From Paraphysoderma sedebokerense (lineage: Eukaryota; Blastocladiomycota; Physodermatomycetes; Physodermatales; Physodermataceae), in NCBI GenBank assembly GCA_025602915.1, contig JAHLJZ010000003.1:248001-312000 (forward strand): a stretch of DNA of 64,000 nucleotides, given 5' to 3'. Both the position numbers and the translations under genes were made by a program. Within the stretch, counting starts at the first letter, position 1; the number at the start of each line of letters is the position of its first letter. This document shows, piece after piece, positions 40,712-51,271 of this stretch. The notes below the pieces were generated by a model. The model had not been told where the DNA came from. It did no database searches and was given only the letters and a program-made list of their open reading frames with translations.

Positions 40712-42842
40712 ATGGATAACGTTGAAATCGGTGAAGACGTCGAACAGCTCGTCGTAGACGCAGTTGCACAAAATTATGTTGTGTCGGCCACACAGTTTGA
40801 TGATTTGGATGATGGTAAGTTTGTTTGGGGAAAGCGATTAAGTTTCTGTACATCGATATTGACCATTTCCGAAATGAATATGTGTAGTCTCGATTTCGGC
40901 CGATGACAGACGCTCAAAGCAATCCACCCATCCGCTGATTCCGCCACAGGTTTTGACTTTTTTGCATAACCTCCACAGACTGACGACTGCCCAACATGCC
41001 AGTTCCTTGTCCGAACTTCACCAACTTTATGAAGTCGCTTTTAACAAATTAACAGAGAAGTTCTATCCCAAGTCTCCATGGCCTACACCAGAGACAGTCC
41101 AGACTGCTGTGGGTGACGAACCAATATTCGTGATCCTTTACAGTGAACTCTACTACCGACATTTCTATTCACGTTGTAACCCTGGCCTTAAGGAAAGAGA
41201 CGGAAGTTACTACAACTATGTGAAATTGTTTAACTTTTTGCTGAGTATGTTATTATTAGTGTTTTTACTTTCGAGATCTTTGAAATTGCTAACGCGGAAC
41301 TCGTAATTTGCAGGCCCCGAGAACCCAGTCGAACTTGAGCTTCCCAACATCTGGCTTTGGGACATTATCGATGAAATGTAGGGATCAATCTTTGTTGTCG
41401 GAAGATCAAAGCTTGATTCTGTGGGACTAATTTTGGTTACTGCGTTTCATTAAAAATTAGGATCTACCAATTTCAATCATGGTGCACTTACCGCACACGA
41501 AACTTACGCAACAAATCGGCCGAAGATATCGATGAGTTACGAAATAGCAATATCTGGGATGTATACAATGTTCTCAACATTCTTTATCAACTCATCTCGA
41601 AATCTAAAATCCAAGAGCAACTCGTTGCCCAGCGTAACGGAGAAGATCCGACTTCGGTCGCCGATGCTTTCGGAACACATCCCTTGTACAAAATGTTGGG
41701 ATACTTCAGCATCATCGGATTGTTAAGAGTTCACTGTTTGTTAGGTGATTATGTGTTGGCCTTGAAAATGATGGACAATATCGAGTTAAGCAAGAAGGCC
41801 ATGTTCGCCAGAGTGACTGCTTGCCATGTCACCACCTATTACTATGTTGGATTCGCCTACATGATGATGAGACGTTATTCCGATGCCATCAAGGCTTTCA
41901 CCCACATCTTAGTCTTCATTAGTAGAACTAAACAATACCATACCCGCAGTTATCAGTATGATCAGGTATACCTCCTCGCATGAAACACTTTTGTTCCTGT
42001 AACCTCGGTTTCTGACGTTACCCGTAATCTGATTTAGATCATGAAAAAATCCGAACAAATGTATTCTCTCCTCGCCATTTGTGTTTCTCTCTGCCCAACC
42101 CGACTTGACGAGCAAATTCACACTGCCTTACGCGAGCGTCATGCCGACTCCCTCTCAAAACTGCAATCGGCCGACGAAGCCGAAGCTTTGGCAACATGCA
42201 AAGATTTATTCCTCTACTCTTGTCCTAAATTCATTAGCCCCAACCCTCCAGACTACGATGTTTTACTTGCGGCCGAAGATGAAAACGTTAAACTTCCCGA
42301 ACCCCACGTCTACCAATGCAGCATCTTTTTAAGAGACGTCAAGAACCAATTAAAAGTACCCCATTTAAGAAGTTTCTTGAAACTATATTCCACCCTCGGT
42401 GTCTCAAAATTGGCTGGCGTCATGGGAGTCGATGAAGACAGTTTAAGGTTTACCCTTCTCTCCATATATAAACTCAAACATCAAGTGTCAAATTGTGACT
42501 TACATGTTCTTTGTTTCTTTTATGTCTGGTTAGACGTGACCTTCTCGTGTTCAAAAACCGTACTCACGGGTTAAAATGGACTCAAGGTTCATTATTATCC
42601 GGTGAAGTTATTACTTCTACTGATCTCGATTTTTACATTTCAAACGTACTGTATCTCCTATCACTTCTTGACCGCACTTTCTTTATTCTTTCTAACGAAT
42701 TAATTATTTTTGTTTTACCTTGGTTACTGAAAATTAGGATATCCTTCATATCGCTGAATCCAAAATCGGAAGAAAATACGCAGACTGGTTTATACGCAAC
42801 ATCAACAAATTCGAAGATTTGATTATTAACATGAAAAAATAA
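40712..42842 (+). CDS. Translation initiation factor eIF3 subunit L
   Basis: Seven exons give the complete eIF3l of about 550 residues. It has LTFLHNLHRLTTAQHASSLS, SELYYRHFYSRCNPGLKERD, SYYNYVKLFNFLLSPENPVE, ELPNIWLWDIIDEMIYQFQS, FGTHPLYKMLGYFSIIGLLR and VHCLLGDYVLALKMMDNIEL. A C-terminal PCI-like region (LYSTLGVSKLAGVMGVDEDS, ending IRNINKFEDLIINMKK) completes it. Subunit L is part of the non-yeast eIF3 octameric core, and it is absent from Saccharomyces. The factor recruits the 43S complex to mRNA. The start at 40712 is the only ATG before the conserved block. The gene lies 105 bp after the phosphatase stop, with an E-box between them. Confidence 0.96.
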
Positions 42843-43477
42843 AAATCTTGAACTCAAAATTTGGCTGTCTGGATGAAACGGATGGAAAAAGAGCGTGAAT
42901 CATAGTATTGAATAAAAAAAATTTGATTTGTAGTTTATGAATGAAAAAAGAAAAGAAAAAATTTAATTCGCGATACAATGATTTGAATAGATATTTTCGT
43001 TCAAACTATGTTTGTAGTTGTGTTGAATAGGTTGCAAACACACGAAAAAGTACAAAGTGAGGTAAAACTTGATCACTGCAGATCCAAGTTCTCTTATTTA
43101 TCGTATTGCAGAATGAACCATAAATCGCATTATTTTCAAGTTACAGTTTAATTATCTATCCGTTCTATTTATTGCATGCTATCGTCCCTTCTCAAAATGT
43201 ATTTATGTACAAGTATTACATCCATCAAATGGTTTGTATTTCATTGTTCTGTCAAAGGTAGCAGAAAGAGAAGCCGATGTAGGGTCGGGTATAGTGATTT
43301 ACTGAATTTTAAGGATCTTGAAATGTTCGGTGAGACGGAAATTAGAAGTCAAAATATGAAAAGTGAACTTTGAGTTGATGGTTTAAAAGAGGGTTCAATA
43401 GTTCGATTGATGCACTCTTGTTACCGATTATTTAGGGCATCATGAGATATTCAAAAGAATCAAGCATCAGGCTGAAA
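42843..43477. other. Convergent 3' region of eIF3l and bHLH genes
   Basis: About 635 bp of AT-rich spacer, with A-rich runs near 42905-42960. Nothing else is visible. Confidence 0.45.
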
Positions 43478-45587
43478 TCAAGCATCATCTTCGGCGTCAC
43501 CGTTCATATCAAAATCATTTCTTTGTGAATCCAGCGCTGCGCCATTAGGTGTTGAAGAAGTTGTTTGTCTACCATTCAGAGCACTGCCGGTTGCAACGGA
43601 AGACGTTCCCACGTCGGTAACGATACTGGCGGCATTCCCAACTCCATTACTCGCCAACATTTCTGCTACATACTTTTTGAAGAGTTGTTGCTGAGAAGCT
43701 AATAAATCGTTTGGAATTTGAAAGTTAGAGTTGGGATTCGTAGATTTCAATTCATTGTATGCGGTTTGGAGGGAAGCTGTAAGGCGGGCCTCGCGTTCTT
43801 GAAGAAAGAGGATGTAGTCGGATGCTAAGTCGAAAGTAGTATGCAGTGAGTAAGACGGAAAGGTAGATAGCGGTAGGGGATCAGAAAGAACGAACCTGCT
43901 TTTAAAACCATGATCTTGCTCACGCCTCTTAATACATCATCTGAATTCCGCCTCTCTTCAGGTGGATGAGGATTATTCTTGCTTTTCCTTGTGGTGACGC
44001 TCTTCTCTAGGCCCGGAATAGCCGTTCGCAGTTCATCAAATCCATTTTTCATCTGGTTTCGTCTCTTTTGTTCGGCATCTTTATGTGATACTTTCCGAGT
44101 TCCGAACTCCTGGGATAACGAAGAGGAATAATGCAACCCTAAAGAAGCAAAATCTCCCTCTACTATGTGTTGATAATTCGATTTAGAGGTCAATTGCTGA
44201 ATTATCTCTGGGTTCTGAGGTACTTGCGAAGGAAGAATAGGAGGAAGGGCGGGGGAAACGATAGCCGCCTGATCAATGGCAGCACCGGGCAGTGCAGCAT
44301 TTAAGGCAGAAGATGCGGCATACCTGTTGGCAGAAGTGTTGATGTTGGGCTTGAGAGCTGGCGACTTCAATGAAGGAGTTGGTACAGAGCGAGGAGACTG
44401 TAAGGACGGATGCGCGTAAGGGCCAGTTGTTTTTGGAGGTTTGAGTTGTGGTGAAATGAATCGAGAGGCATTAGCAGTCGCCTTTGCCGTAGATTGCGGG
44501 GCTTTTGTCGGCAATTTATTAGATAAAGTCGTCCCGGTGGAACTAGATCGGCCCATCAATAAGGCAGGGGTGACAGGTTGAATCCCGCCGCTTACATTAC
44601 TCAAGGCCGATTGATTCGACCTTCCTGTTGGCAGGGCTGTGTCGGGTTGTAACTGAGGAGAAAATGCAGCGGACTGGGGAAGGAAAGAAAAGTCTTGCTG
44701 TTGCTGTTGAGGCAATCCATCAATTGGGGAAATTGGCAACGAATGGCTCATGTCAGGGAGGGAATTGGATCGACTGATATCGAGTGATAAGTTGAACGAA
44801 TTCTGGGTCCTTTGAGGATTCTGCGGCTGCAAGGCTGGTGACGTCAAAGGGGATAGGTTATCGGAGGGATTCATGGATAAACGAGAGAAAGGTAGACTGG
44901 GAGTTGTAATTGGGGAAACGAGGGGAGTCATGAACGTCTAGAAGGAATTGATAAGATTCAATCAACAATTATTACATAGTCAACCAAAGTGAATGCTTCT
45001 TTCTGCTTTACCTCTGTCTCTGCGGCCACTTGGTTGTCGGTCATTGGAAGCAACTGGGGGGAATCGACAATTTGCTGTATCTGCTGCGCTTCCTGCAATA
45101 TTTGCTGCTGATGCTGTAGTAGAAGGTTCCGAAGTTGGTTATGAGCCTGAAGTTTGGCAAGCATATGCGGGGACATCAAATTGTTCATTGTAGAAATATG
45201 GCCATCAACATTTTGAGCATTCAATGCTTGCCCTGAATGCTGTATATGCGACGCCGAGGGATTGTATTGCGATGAGGCGGGAATTGTGAACATTTGCTGA
45301 TTTTGATGTTGCTGCAAACGGGGGTCAGACGTTGACTGGCTGGAGGACAGGAGGGCGAAACCGGAAGGGTTGGAGAGGTCGAAATTTGATAAATCGAATG
45401 GCAGAGAGTGTTGATTCTGTTGATTCAGTTGGATATTTTGAGGAACAGAGTTGAGCTGGAGGGTAGACGGGGAGGGGTTTGTGGAGGATGAGGAGGAGGA
45501 AGCGGAGGAGACTGGAGGTTCAAAGTTGATGATATCGAACATATCAAAGGCCTGAGACGAAGGAGCGATATCCAAATCGTTTGTCAT
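43478..45587 (-). CDS. bHLH transcription factor with H-E-R basic region (predicted CACGTG binder)
   Basis: Three or more exons. The first begins MTNDLDIAPSSQAFDMFDII, an acidic/aromatic activation-like start, then Ser/Asn/Gln-rich sequence with repeated QQ tracts. The second is a long Ser/Pro-rich stretch. The DNA-binding domain follows: RKVSHKDAEQKRRNQMKNGF, then DELRTAIPGLEKSV, a long loop of about 30 residues (SKNNPHPPEERRN) and the second helix VSKIMVLKASDYILFLQERE. His, Glu and Arg stand at basic positions 5, 9 and 13 (H-KDA-E-QKR-R), the class B arrangement that reads CACGTG. A Gln/Leu-rich helix after helix 2 could act as a zipper. The orthologue is not certain. Its divergent promoter also carries a CACGTG at 45823-45828. 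Confidence 0.9.
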
Positions 45588-45982
45588 AGTTTTTGTCGGC
45601 GAGGGGCGGGACAGCTTTGTACCAGAGAACTCGATTCAACAGTTGAGCATGGCTTGTCGAGGGATTCAACGAAGGGATGGTGCGGCAAACAGATGAGTGG
45701 CAGACGAGGGATGAGAATTCAGAGGCCTTTCTCTCTCTCTCTCTGTTGATTGCTGGCTGTTCTCTCTCTCGATAAAATGTCAAATTCCACTTTTTCACTC
45801 GCATCTGCGCTAATCGACCGGCCACGTGGCCCTGCAAAACGTTTGTTAGCTGGTTCACCGGATTCACGCCGTTCACAGGCAGGAAAGTACGCTTGTTGAC
45901 TTTGATGAATATTAATAAACAACGGCCAATCCATCCCTTACTGCGGTACCTGGATCCGTTCCACTCCATCCGTCCAGCACAA
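45588..45982. promoter_or_regulatory. Divergent promoter between bHLH and VMA12 genes
   Basis: About 395 bp. It holds a CT-rich microsatellite (45728-45744), which would be GA-rich in the bHLH leader, and gcCACGTGgc at 45821-45830, a possible autoregulatory E-box. Confidence 0.45.
45728..45744 (+). repeat. CT dinucleotide microsatellite
   Basis: Run of about eight CT units, with a second short run at 45761-45770. It lies in the bHLH upstream region. Confidence 0.7.
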
Positions 45983-46988
45983 ATGACGCTCGCTCTCTCG
46001 CCCTCTCTCTCTCCCTCGCCCGCCCTCCTCTCCCTCCTCCGCGCCGTCCTCAACTCCCCCGCCTGTCCCGCCAACCTCAAATCTCGTCTCCTCAATGTCC
46101 TGCCATCCTCCGACAAGACCTCCGACACCCCCTCCTCCAACCTCCCAAACATACCATTCGATCTGCTAAAAGACGCATGGGCCATTCACAAACTGGAAAG
46201 CAAAAATGGTATACTATTGATTGTCAATTCACGTTTTTCATCCCCATGTTGATGTTGCCGTGGTTCGTCCGCGACCCTTGGGGCGGTGAGCAATACTGTC
46301 AACCTCTATATCGATACTGACACATTACATTCAGTCTATCTCCACGAAATCATTCAAAACTCACGTATAATAGCTCATTCTCCGCCGAAACGAGAAAAGG
46401 TAAGCTCCTGATTAGCCCGTTTTCAAAAACTTTAGCTCGCCGTCCAACATATTCATCCCTTCCTACCAATGTATAGTCCCCCGAATTGCTGTCCATACTA
46501 GAAAACATACAAGCGCGCAAATCCAACCTTGAATACTTTGATATGCTGCGTACTGTCCTCCCAAACGAGCACCAATCGACTCTTGCCAATTCATTGAAAC
46601 TATCGGATACCGACCTCGATCGCCTTTCATCTCCAGCTTCCTCCACACCGTTACCAAATCTGAATAGCGTCAATGAGGCAAAAGCGATTTTCAAAACATT
46701 TACAACAATTATCAATGTGTTATTCACGGTTGTGAGCGTCTTCGTTGCAGTCTTTTGGATAAGTCATCACGTTTCAGACGATATCGCGCTGGTACGTTTA
46801 CTCGGTATTCCCCATTTTGAACGATCGTTATGATTGACTATTATCTACCATTTTCGCTTTATTCCATCTAGCGAACGCTTGTATCCTTTCTAGCAGCACT
46901 GTTATTAGCAGTAGCCGAGGGATTCTTGATCTACAGAGCGACAGAGAGAGATGAAAAAGCCGCAAAAACACATGTGCTACATGATTAA
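45983..46988 (+). CDS. VMA12: V-ATPase assembly factor Vma12/TMEM199
   Basis: Five exons give about 230 residues, starting MTLALSPSLSPSPALLSLLR. Conserved elements are VYLHEIIQNSRIIAHSPPKR, SPELLSILENIQARKSNLEY and FDMLRTVLP, then two hydrophobic segments near the C-terminus (TIINVLFTVVSVFVAVFWIS and LVSFLAALLLAVAEGFLIYR). It ends TERDEKAAKTHVLHD, a cytosolic tail. Vma12 with Vma22 escorts the V0 subunit Vph1 out of the ER, so the protein should be an ER membrane resident. The minus-strand reading frame over its first exon is a shadow. The upstream in-frame ATG at 45893 adds only non-conserved sequence. Confidence 0.87.
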
Positions 46989-47205
46989 ATTAGCAGTGTA
47001 TCGATAGTAATGATGAGAGAATTTATGAATAGCTTAAAAATGTATATATTTCATTGTATATGTTATATGGAGAAGAACACTATCTTCTATCCCTCCAGAA
47101 CCCTCTTCCTAGTACTGGGAATCATTATGTGACAAACATTAAAAGCCGCTTCGATACATTATCATGCATCAAATCTGATAAAACAGCACAGCGACTTATC
47201 CGTTC

Positions 47206-48285
47206 TCACTGCTTCGCAGTCTTCGAACTATCCCTAGTTACACTTGTGTCTATATTCGGGAGTCTGTCTGAATTCCTGCTGGAATCCGAATTTTTCTGCA
47301 CTCCCATAAAAGTCGGCGATGTCACCTTTGGAATTGGCAAATTGCTTTTAGTATTTGAACTCAAATTTAACGGTGGCATCGAAGGATTAGACAAAATAGG
47401 ATTCTGTGACTGTCCCGGCGTTGAAGTCGAAGCAAAACCCTGACTCAGTGGAACAGACTGGTTACGAGACATAGCGATAGATGGGGATCGAGTTGTTGAT
47501 GATTGAGATTGACTACTTAGCGGGGATTGAGAAAATACATTGGGTTGGTATTGAGACGATGAAGCGGATTGGGGAGATTGCGCTCGGGACTGAGAAGATT
47601 GAGAAACTGAGGTGCGTGGGGATGAAGATTTCGATAATTCTTGGAAAACTTTCCTATTGGTTGGTAATTAAGATACATGAGTTAAAGGTAGCGATTGGCA
47701 GTGAAGACAGAATTCAAAGTACATGGATGCGTTAAGTTCCGCCAACTAAAATAGATGGGTTAGATCATTTATCAGATTCAAGGAAACCATGCTCAAAATA
47801 ATAGTTCCAAACCTTCTCCATGACCGCTTTCATTTTCTCTTGTTTTTTCAAAAATATCTCTGCATTTCGCTTATTCGCATCGGCCGAATCTCCGTTTTCA
47901 CTTGGATCGTACGTCCTATTGCAATTTCCGATTCGAATTCAACGTGAATCGTAAAAGTGAAATATAGAGATATTAGATCATTGAGAATTTCAGTCTGTCC
48001 AAATTTCTTCCTAGTGCACGAATGATGAGTCGCAATGAAAGCTGATAATTACATATCTTCGGTCCCATCCGGCGCAATATGTTCCATCGCCAAAGCCAAC
48101 TGTTGTCTCCGTATTACTTCCAGTTGCTCAAATATTGCATCTGAATTCTTGCCTACGAATTTCTGTCAACATTAAACTGGCGAGAAGTGCAAGGATTGTG
48201 AAAGGTACGAACCGAAGGCCTTAAATCCGACTGTGATATTCGATAAATCGGTCTCCCCTTTTTGCAACACTTTATCGTAATCCAT
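47206..48285 (-). CDS. Uncharacterised coiled-coil protein with Ser/Gln-rich tail
   Basis: Five exons. The start MDYDKVLQKGETDLSNITVG (48285) is followed by an in-frame splice to FKAFGKNSDAIFEQLEVIRR, then QQLALAMEHIAPDGTEDM, TYDPSENGDSADANKRNAEI, FLKKQEKMKAVMEKLAELNA and SMKVFQELSKSSS. The N-terminal 110 residues look like a helical coiled-coil module. The remaining 130 or so are Ser/Gln-rich with repeated SQS. The layout resembles small scaffold subunits, but I do not recognise the family. Clean splice phases support the model; exon 1 uses a weak GTTCGT donor. Its start is only about 20 bp from a plus-strand ORF start at 48306. Confidence 0.65.
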
Positions 48286-48305
48286 AATCCTTAAAAGTAT
48301 CAGAT

Positions 48306-48584
48306 ATGCAAAACGGTTATATATCAATGATTCAATTGGTGAATTTGATGTTTTTTAATCTCAAAACGGATGAAACTTTGCGACTTTCAATTTCGTTCCA
48401 TGCCCGTGTTCAATCGCAATTCGAACTCGCCAAACTCAACCCTCCCTCCTGCCTTCTCATCTACAAAAATAAACAAATAGTAACTTTCAATGAATTACAC
48501 CTCTCCTCCTCGGTTACACTATTGATTCATTCAATATTTCATTATCTTACGAAAACCCTGAATGTCATTCTCGATCTTCACTAG
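48306..48584 (+). CDS. Small ORF immediately upstream of PIG-H, doubtful
   Basis: A 92-residue frame (MQNGYISMIQLVNLMFFNLK...) ends TAG at 48582-48584, only three bases before the PIG-H start. The composition is protein-like (PPSCLLIYKNKQIVTFNELH), but I recognise no family. It could be a leader cistron of a two-ORF mRNA, or chance. It leaves almost no room for a promoter against the divergent gene. Confidence 0.25.
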   Translation: MQNGYISMIQLVNLMFFNLKTDETLRLSISFHARVQSQFELAKLNPPSCLLIYKNKQIVTFNELHLSSSVTLLIHSIFHYLTKTLNVILDLH

Positions 48585-48587
48585 CCT

Positions 48588-49755
48588 ATGCCTTTTTCCT
48601 CCCTCCACGTACAATCTGTTGGTTCCTCGGCTAAAGTGTATAGTGTCACCTCGAATTCATGGTTATCAAGATGGGGTCCGTTGGAAGTGATTGCCTTATT
48701 GGGAATTTTACTTGTCAATGTGGGATTCGGTATTGTATGTAGACTGACGTTTAGTGTTATTCTTTGAAATGACGGAAAGGTTTACAAGATACAAAGCACG
48801 CCTAGTAGCGCAAGGATACGCTCAAGAGTACTCAATCGATATCATGGAGACAACAACACTAGTTGTTGGATTAGCGACGATTCTTTATATTACCGTATTC
48901 GCATTTGCCCTCTGACTTAAAATCGATTCCATACTCTTGAGTGTACCCCTGTGCGACAAGGCGTGCTTTGTATCTTGTAACCTTTCCGTCCACATTTTGG
49001 TGATTTGTATGGAATTGATTTTTACTTTCATTTATTCTCTTGTAAGATGCAATGAGACAGAAAGATTCACATTACTTTGTTTTATATGGCTTCTTTTTTC
49101 TGCGTTTACTCGATCCAATGGTTCGCCGGAATGAATAATATAGTCATTAACGAATCTACCAAGTTCAATGGCCGAGTACTATCCAACTTTTGCGATCCTA
49201 CTTCTATGGTATCTGATCAAAACATCCACTGTCACTCAAGGTTCGACACGTTTTCGCACACTTTTTCTTCTCTCCGTACCTACTCACGAACACCGTTTTT
49301 CGATAGAATCGCTTCTTCTTTTACCGCCGCTCGGTTTACAAATAACCACGCATTACCATTTTAATCGAACAAAATCCAAATTTATTACAACAGATCGTAT
49401 CATGGAGATAATCATTAACGAAGGAATTAAGTTGTGGGAAATCCGATTTTATTTGGCAGTTATTGTTGAAGGAGAGGACAAATTAATCGTGTTGTTTGAG
49501 GTTCGTTGATGTCTTGGATTATCCTTTTTATCGGCTTTTTGAGAAAGTGGATATGAGAATTAACATTGAATTGTAGAATTTATTACCTCCTTTGGATACT
49601 CTTGAAACGATTTATAGAGGTAACCCTATTCGATTTCTTTTTGACTGTAATTCGTTGGATGGAATGATTGACACATGAATTCCTTTGATTTCTATCTAGA
49701 TGCGAGATTTGCCATGTTTAATCATGGACGGCGACTGCATTTTTCTGAATCGTAG
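48588..49755 (+). CDS. GPI-GlcNAc transferase subunit PIG-H (Gpi15)
   Basis: Exon 1 (48588 to about 48734) encodes MPFSSLHVQSVGSSAKVYSV and a hydrophobic segment (VIALLGILLVNVGFGI). An intron of about 408 nt, ending TATAG near 49142, restores the frame into SLTNLPSSMAEYYPTFAILL and a second hydrophobic hairpin strand. The PIG-H domain follows: ESLLLLPPLGLQITTHYHFN, then TTDRIMEIIINEGIKLWEIR, FYLAVIVEGEDKLIVLFE, NLLPPLDTLETIYRDAR and a short tail (FAMFNHGRRLHFSES). Human PIG-H has the same hairpin plus domain. The complex transfers GlcNAc to phosphatidylinositol on the cytosolic ER face. The large intron holds two copia fragments. The exon 1 boundary is the least secure part of the model. Confidence 0.82.
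48771..48915 (+). mobile_element. Ty1/copia reverse-transcriptase fragment (fossil)
   Basis: The translation contains RYKARLVAQGYAQEYSID and an ETTTLVV-like continuation, matching the start of the copia RT domain. It is a short, broken remnant inside the first PIG-H intron. No LTRs or other parts are visible. It looks old. Confidence 0.7.
48921..48992 (-). mobile_element. Second Ty1/copia RT fragment, inverted (fossil)
   Basis: The reverse complement encodes the same RT block as the fragment at 48771. It is similar over about 70 bp at roughly 85-87 percent by eye. It is a broken remnant facing the first. Confidence 0.7.
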
Positions 49756-50072
49756 CATGCACGTTACTTCATGAGAATATAGGGAGAATCTATTTATGAG
49801 TATTCAGAAGGATTCAATTCGTGGAAGTTAATTTTGGTGAGACTGCTTCATCCCAACTGTTATCGAAGGAGAGGGATAAACCCTCGAGTATCTTTTACCA
49901 ACGTTGAAGGTATGCTCAGAAATAACCATTGGCAGTGTATCCAGAGATTGGGAGTGGCTGAAGAAAACGACTGGACATAAATAGACAAAAACCACTGTAA
50001 ATTATTGTACTTGACGCATAGTATTTCAAATGAATAAATCAACCCAAATAAACCCGTTCATCTTCAACAAAG
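49756..50072. other. Region between PIG-H and the following small gene
   Basis: About 317 bp. It holds several short frames and probably the undetected first exon of the next gene. A minus-strand frame at 49860-50042 shows no homology. Confidence 0.35.
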
Positions 50073-50534
50073 ACTCAATGAATTGAACGGCCTTCTATCT
50101 GTGTCTCTTTCAACTCTGAAAAAACCTCAACCTAATCATTCTTATCGCCCCTTCTGTTTCTTAAAATTAACCATACTTTATTCAAACCAAACCCCACAAA
50201 CACATCTCACTTCACCAAACATATCACTTAATTGTCTACCCCAAAATCCAAACTACACCATTGGTATCGAATTTAAACACAAACTCAAATCACATTTCGA
50301 TTATACCGTTCTTTTAGACACTTTCTTTAATCCTCGGATACAACATGAATCAGAAACAAAAGATCGTGAAATTAATCATCTTCAAATGGTAAGTTATATC
50401 GGAGAATAAAATGTTTTTAATGTTTATGAGCGGTTTTCTCTTCGGCTTCGAGCTAAATTAGTGGCGGGTCAAAGTAATCGAGGTCGGGGAGAAAACGTCG
50501 AAATCGGGGCAGGAGAGCAATAGATTAAGTTAAC
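50073..50534 (+). CDS. Unrecognised small gene, 5' end not found
   Basis: An open stretch from an acceptor at 50071-50072 begins LNELNGLLSVSLSTLKKPQP and continues through CFLKLTILYSNQTPQTHLTS to DTFFNPRIQHESETKDREIN and HLQM. A GTAAGT donor sits at 50389. Two acceptors keep a tail open: near 50430 (stop at 50523) or near 50461 (about 73 nt intron, stop near 50534). There is no in-frame ATG at the start, so an upstream exon is required. The short helical start and compact size recall Mediator-type subunits such as Med8, but I cannot support that. Confidence 0.35.
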
Positions 50535-50621
50535 ATGCAAGAAAATAATGAAATAAAGAGAATTAGTAATTTGGTTTAGAGTTTAGTTGCGTTAATCAAG
50601 TTTCCAAGACGGGAATAACAC

Positions 50622-50646
50622 AAAACACTCAACACTCAACACTCAA
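50622..50646 (+). repeat. Short tandem heptamer repeat
   Basis: CACTCAA occurs three times in tandem at about 50626-50646, near the end of the ATP synthase k gene. Confidence 0.6.
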
Positions 50647-51090
50647 AAAGTAATTTTGACCCAACATTTCTGGTTTTCTTTTGTAGTTCTTCCATATCTT
50701 GTCTATGACCTATTCTACAACAGCAGCAAGAAAAAGAAGAGAAAAACAAACCTGAGCCATAAATTCTTTAACAAATTTACTTTCTTCATCTTCTAATTTA
50801 CTCATTTGACTTTCAACACTCGGAACTTGTTTGTTTCCTCCTCTCATGCTCATGCCAACGCCAATCAATGCATACCCAGCAAGACAAGCCATAGCAAGCT
50901 TCGAAAAGAAACGAAAAAGAAATAGAGAGTTGTCATTCGAGAAATTGGAACCACGATAGACAGGTTGTTTTGGTTAGCCACACAGGATCAATAGACATAG
51001 TTTATTAAGCAGTGACCAAAAAATAAAGGGTACCTGTCTGGAAGGAACTTTTCTGCCGCCAATGATATAAGTTGAGGGACCTCCGGCCAT
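50629..51090 (-). CDS. ATP19: Mitochondrial ATP synthase subunit k (Atp19)
   Basis: The first exon encodes MAGGPSTYIIGGRKVPSRQ (start at 51090). The second encodes LAMACLAGYALIGVGMSMRG, then GNKQVPSVESQMSKLEDEES and KFVKEFMAQ. The pattern of a short N-terminus, one membrane segment ending in Gly and an acidic EESKFVKEF tail fits fungal subunit k of the F1Fo ATP synthase, a dimer-associated small Fo subunit. The third exon is uncertain: an acceptor giving NYKRKPEMLGQNYFLSVEC and a stop at 50629 is possible. That tail overlaps three copies of the heptamer CACTCAA, so the C-terminus may differ. It lies between a plus-strand small gene and separase. Confidence 0.8.
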
Positions 51091-51271
51091 TTCTGAATTA
51101 AATGATGTAGTATAAAAAGAGAGGGAATGATATTCAAATTTTGTTCCGAGCGTAAAGGAGATCTCTGTTTCGCCTGGCCTGTTTTTTTTAACCCGACTCG
51201 GTAACGGCCAATCAAATACCCCCGGTCATACATTCGTAAATCTTGATTCATTAATTACCAATTTGAACATT

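Larger units (their letters stand above)
48771..48992. repeat. Inverted repeat formed by the two copia fragments
   Basis: Arms at 48771-48840 and 48921-48990, separated by about 80 bp, could fold into a long hairpin in the PIG-H pre-mRNA. Confidence 0.75.

Noticed and set aside
45544-46185. 213-residue minus-strand frame
   Set aside because: Antisense to the VMA12 first exon and bHLH promoter; Arg/Glu-rich composition mirrors Ser/Pro/Leu codons.
49860-50042. 60-residue minus-strand frame
   Set aside because: No homology and it lies in a probable intron or spacer.
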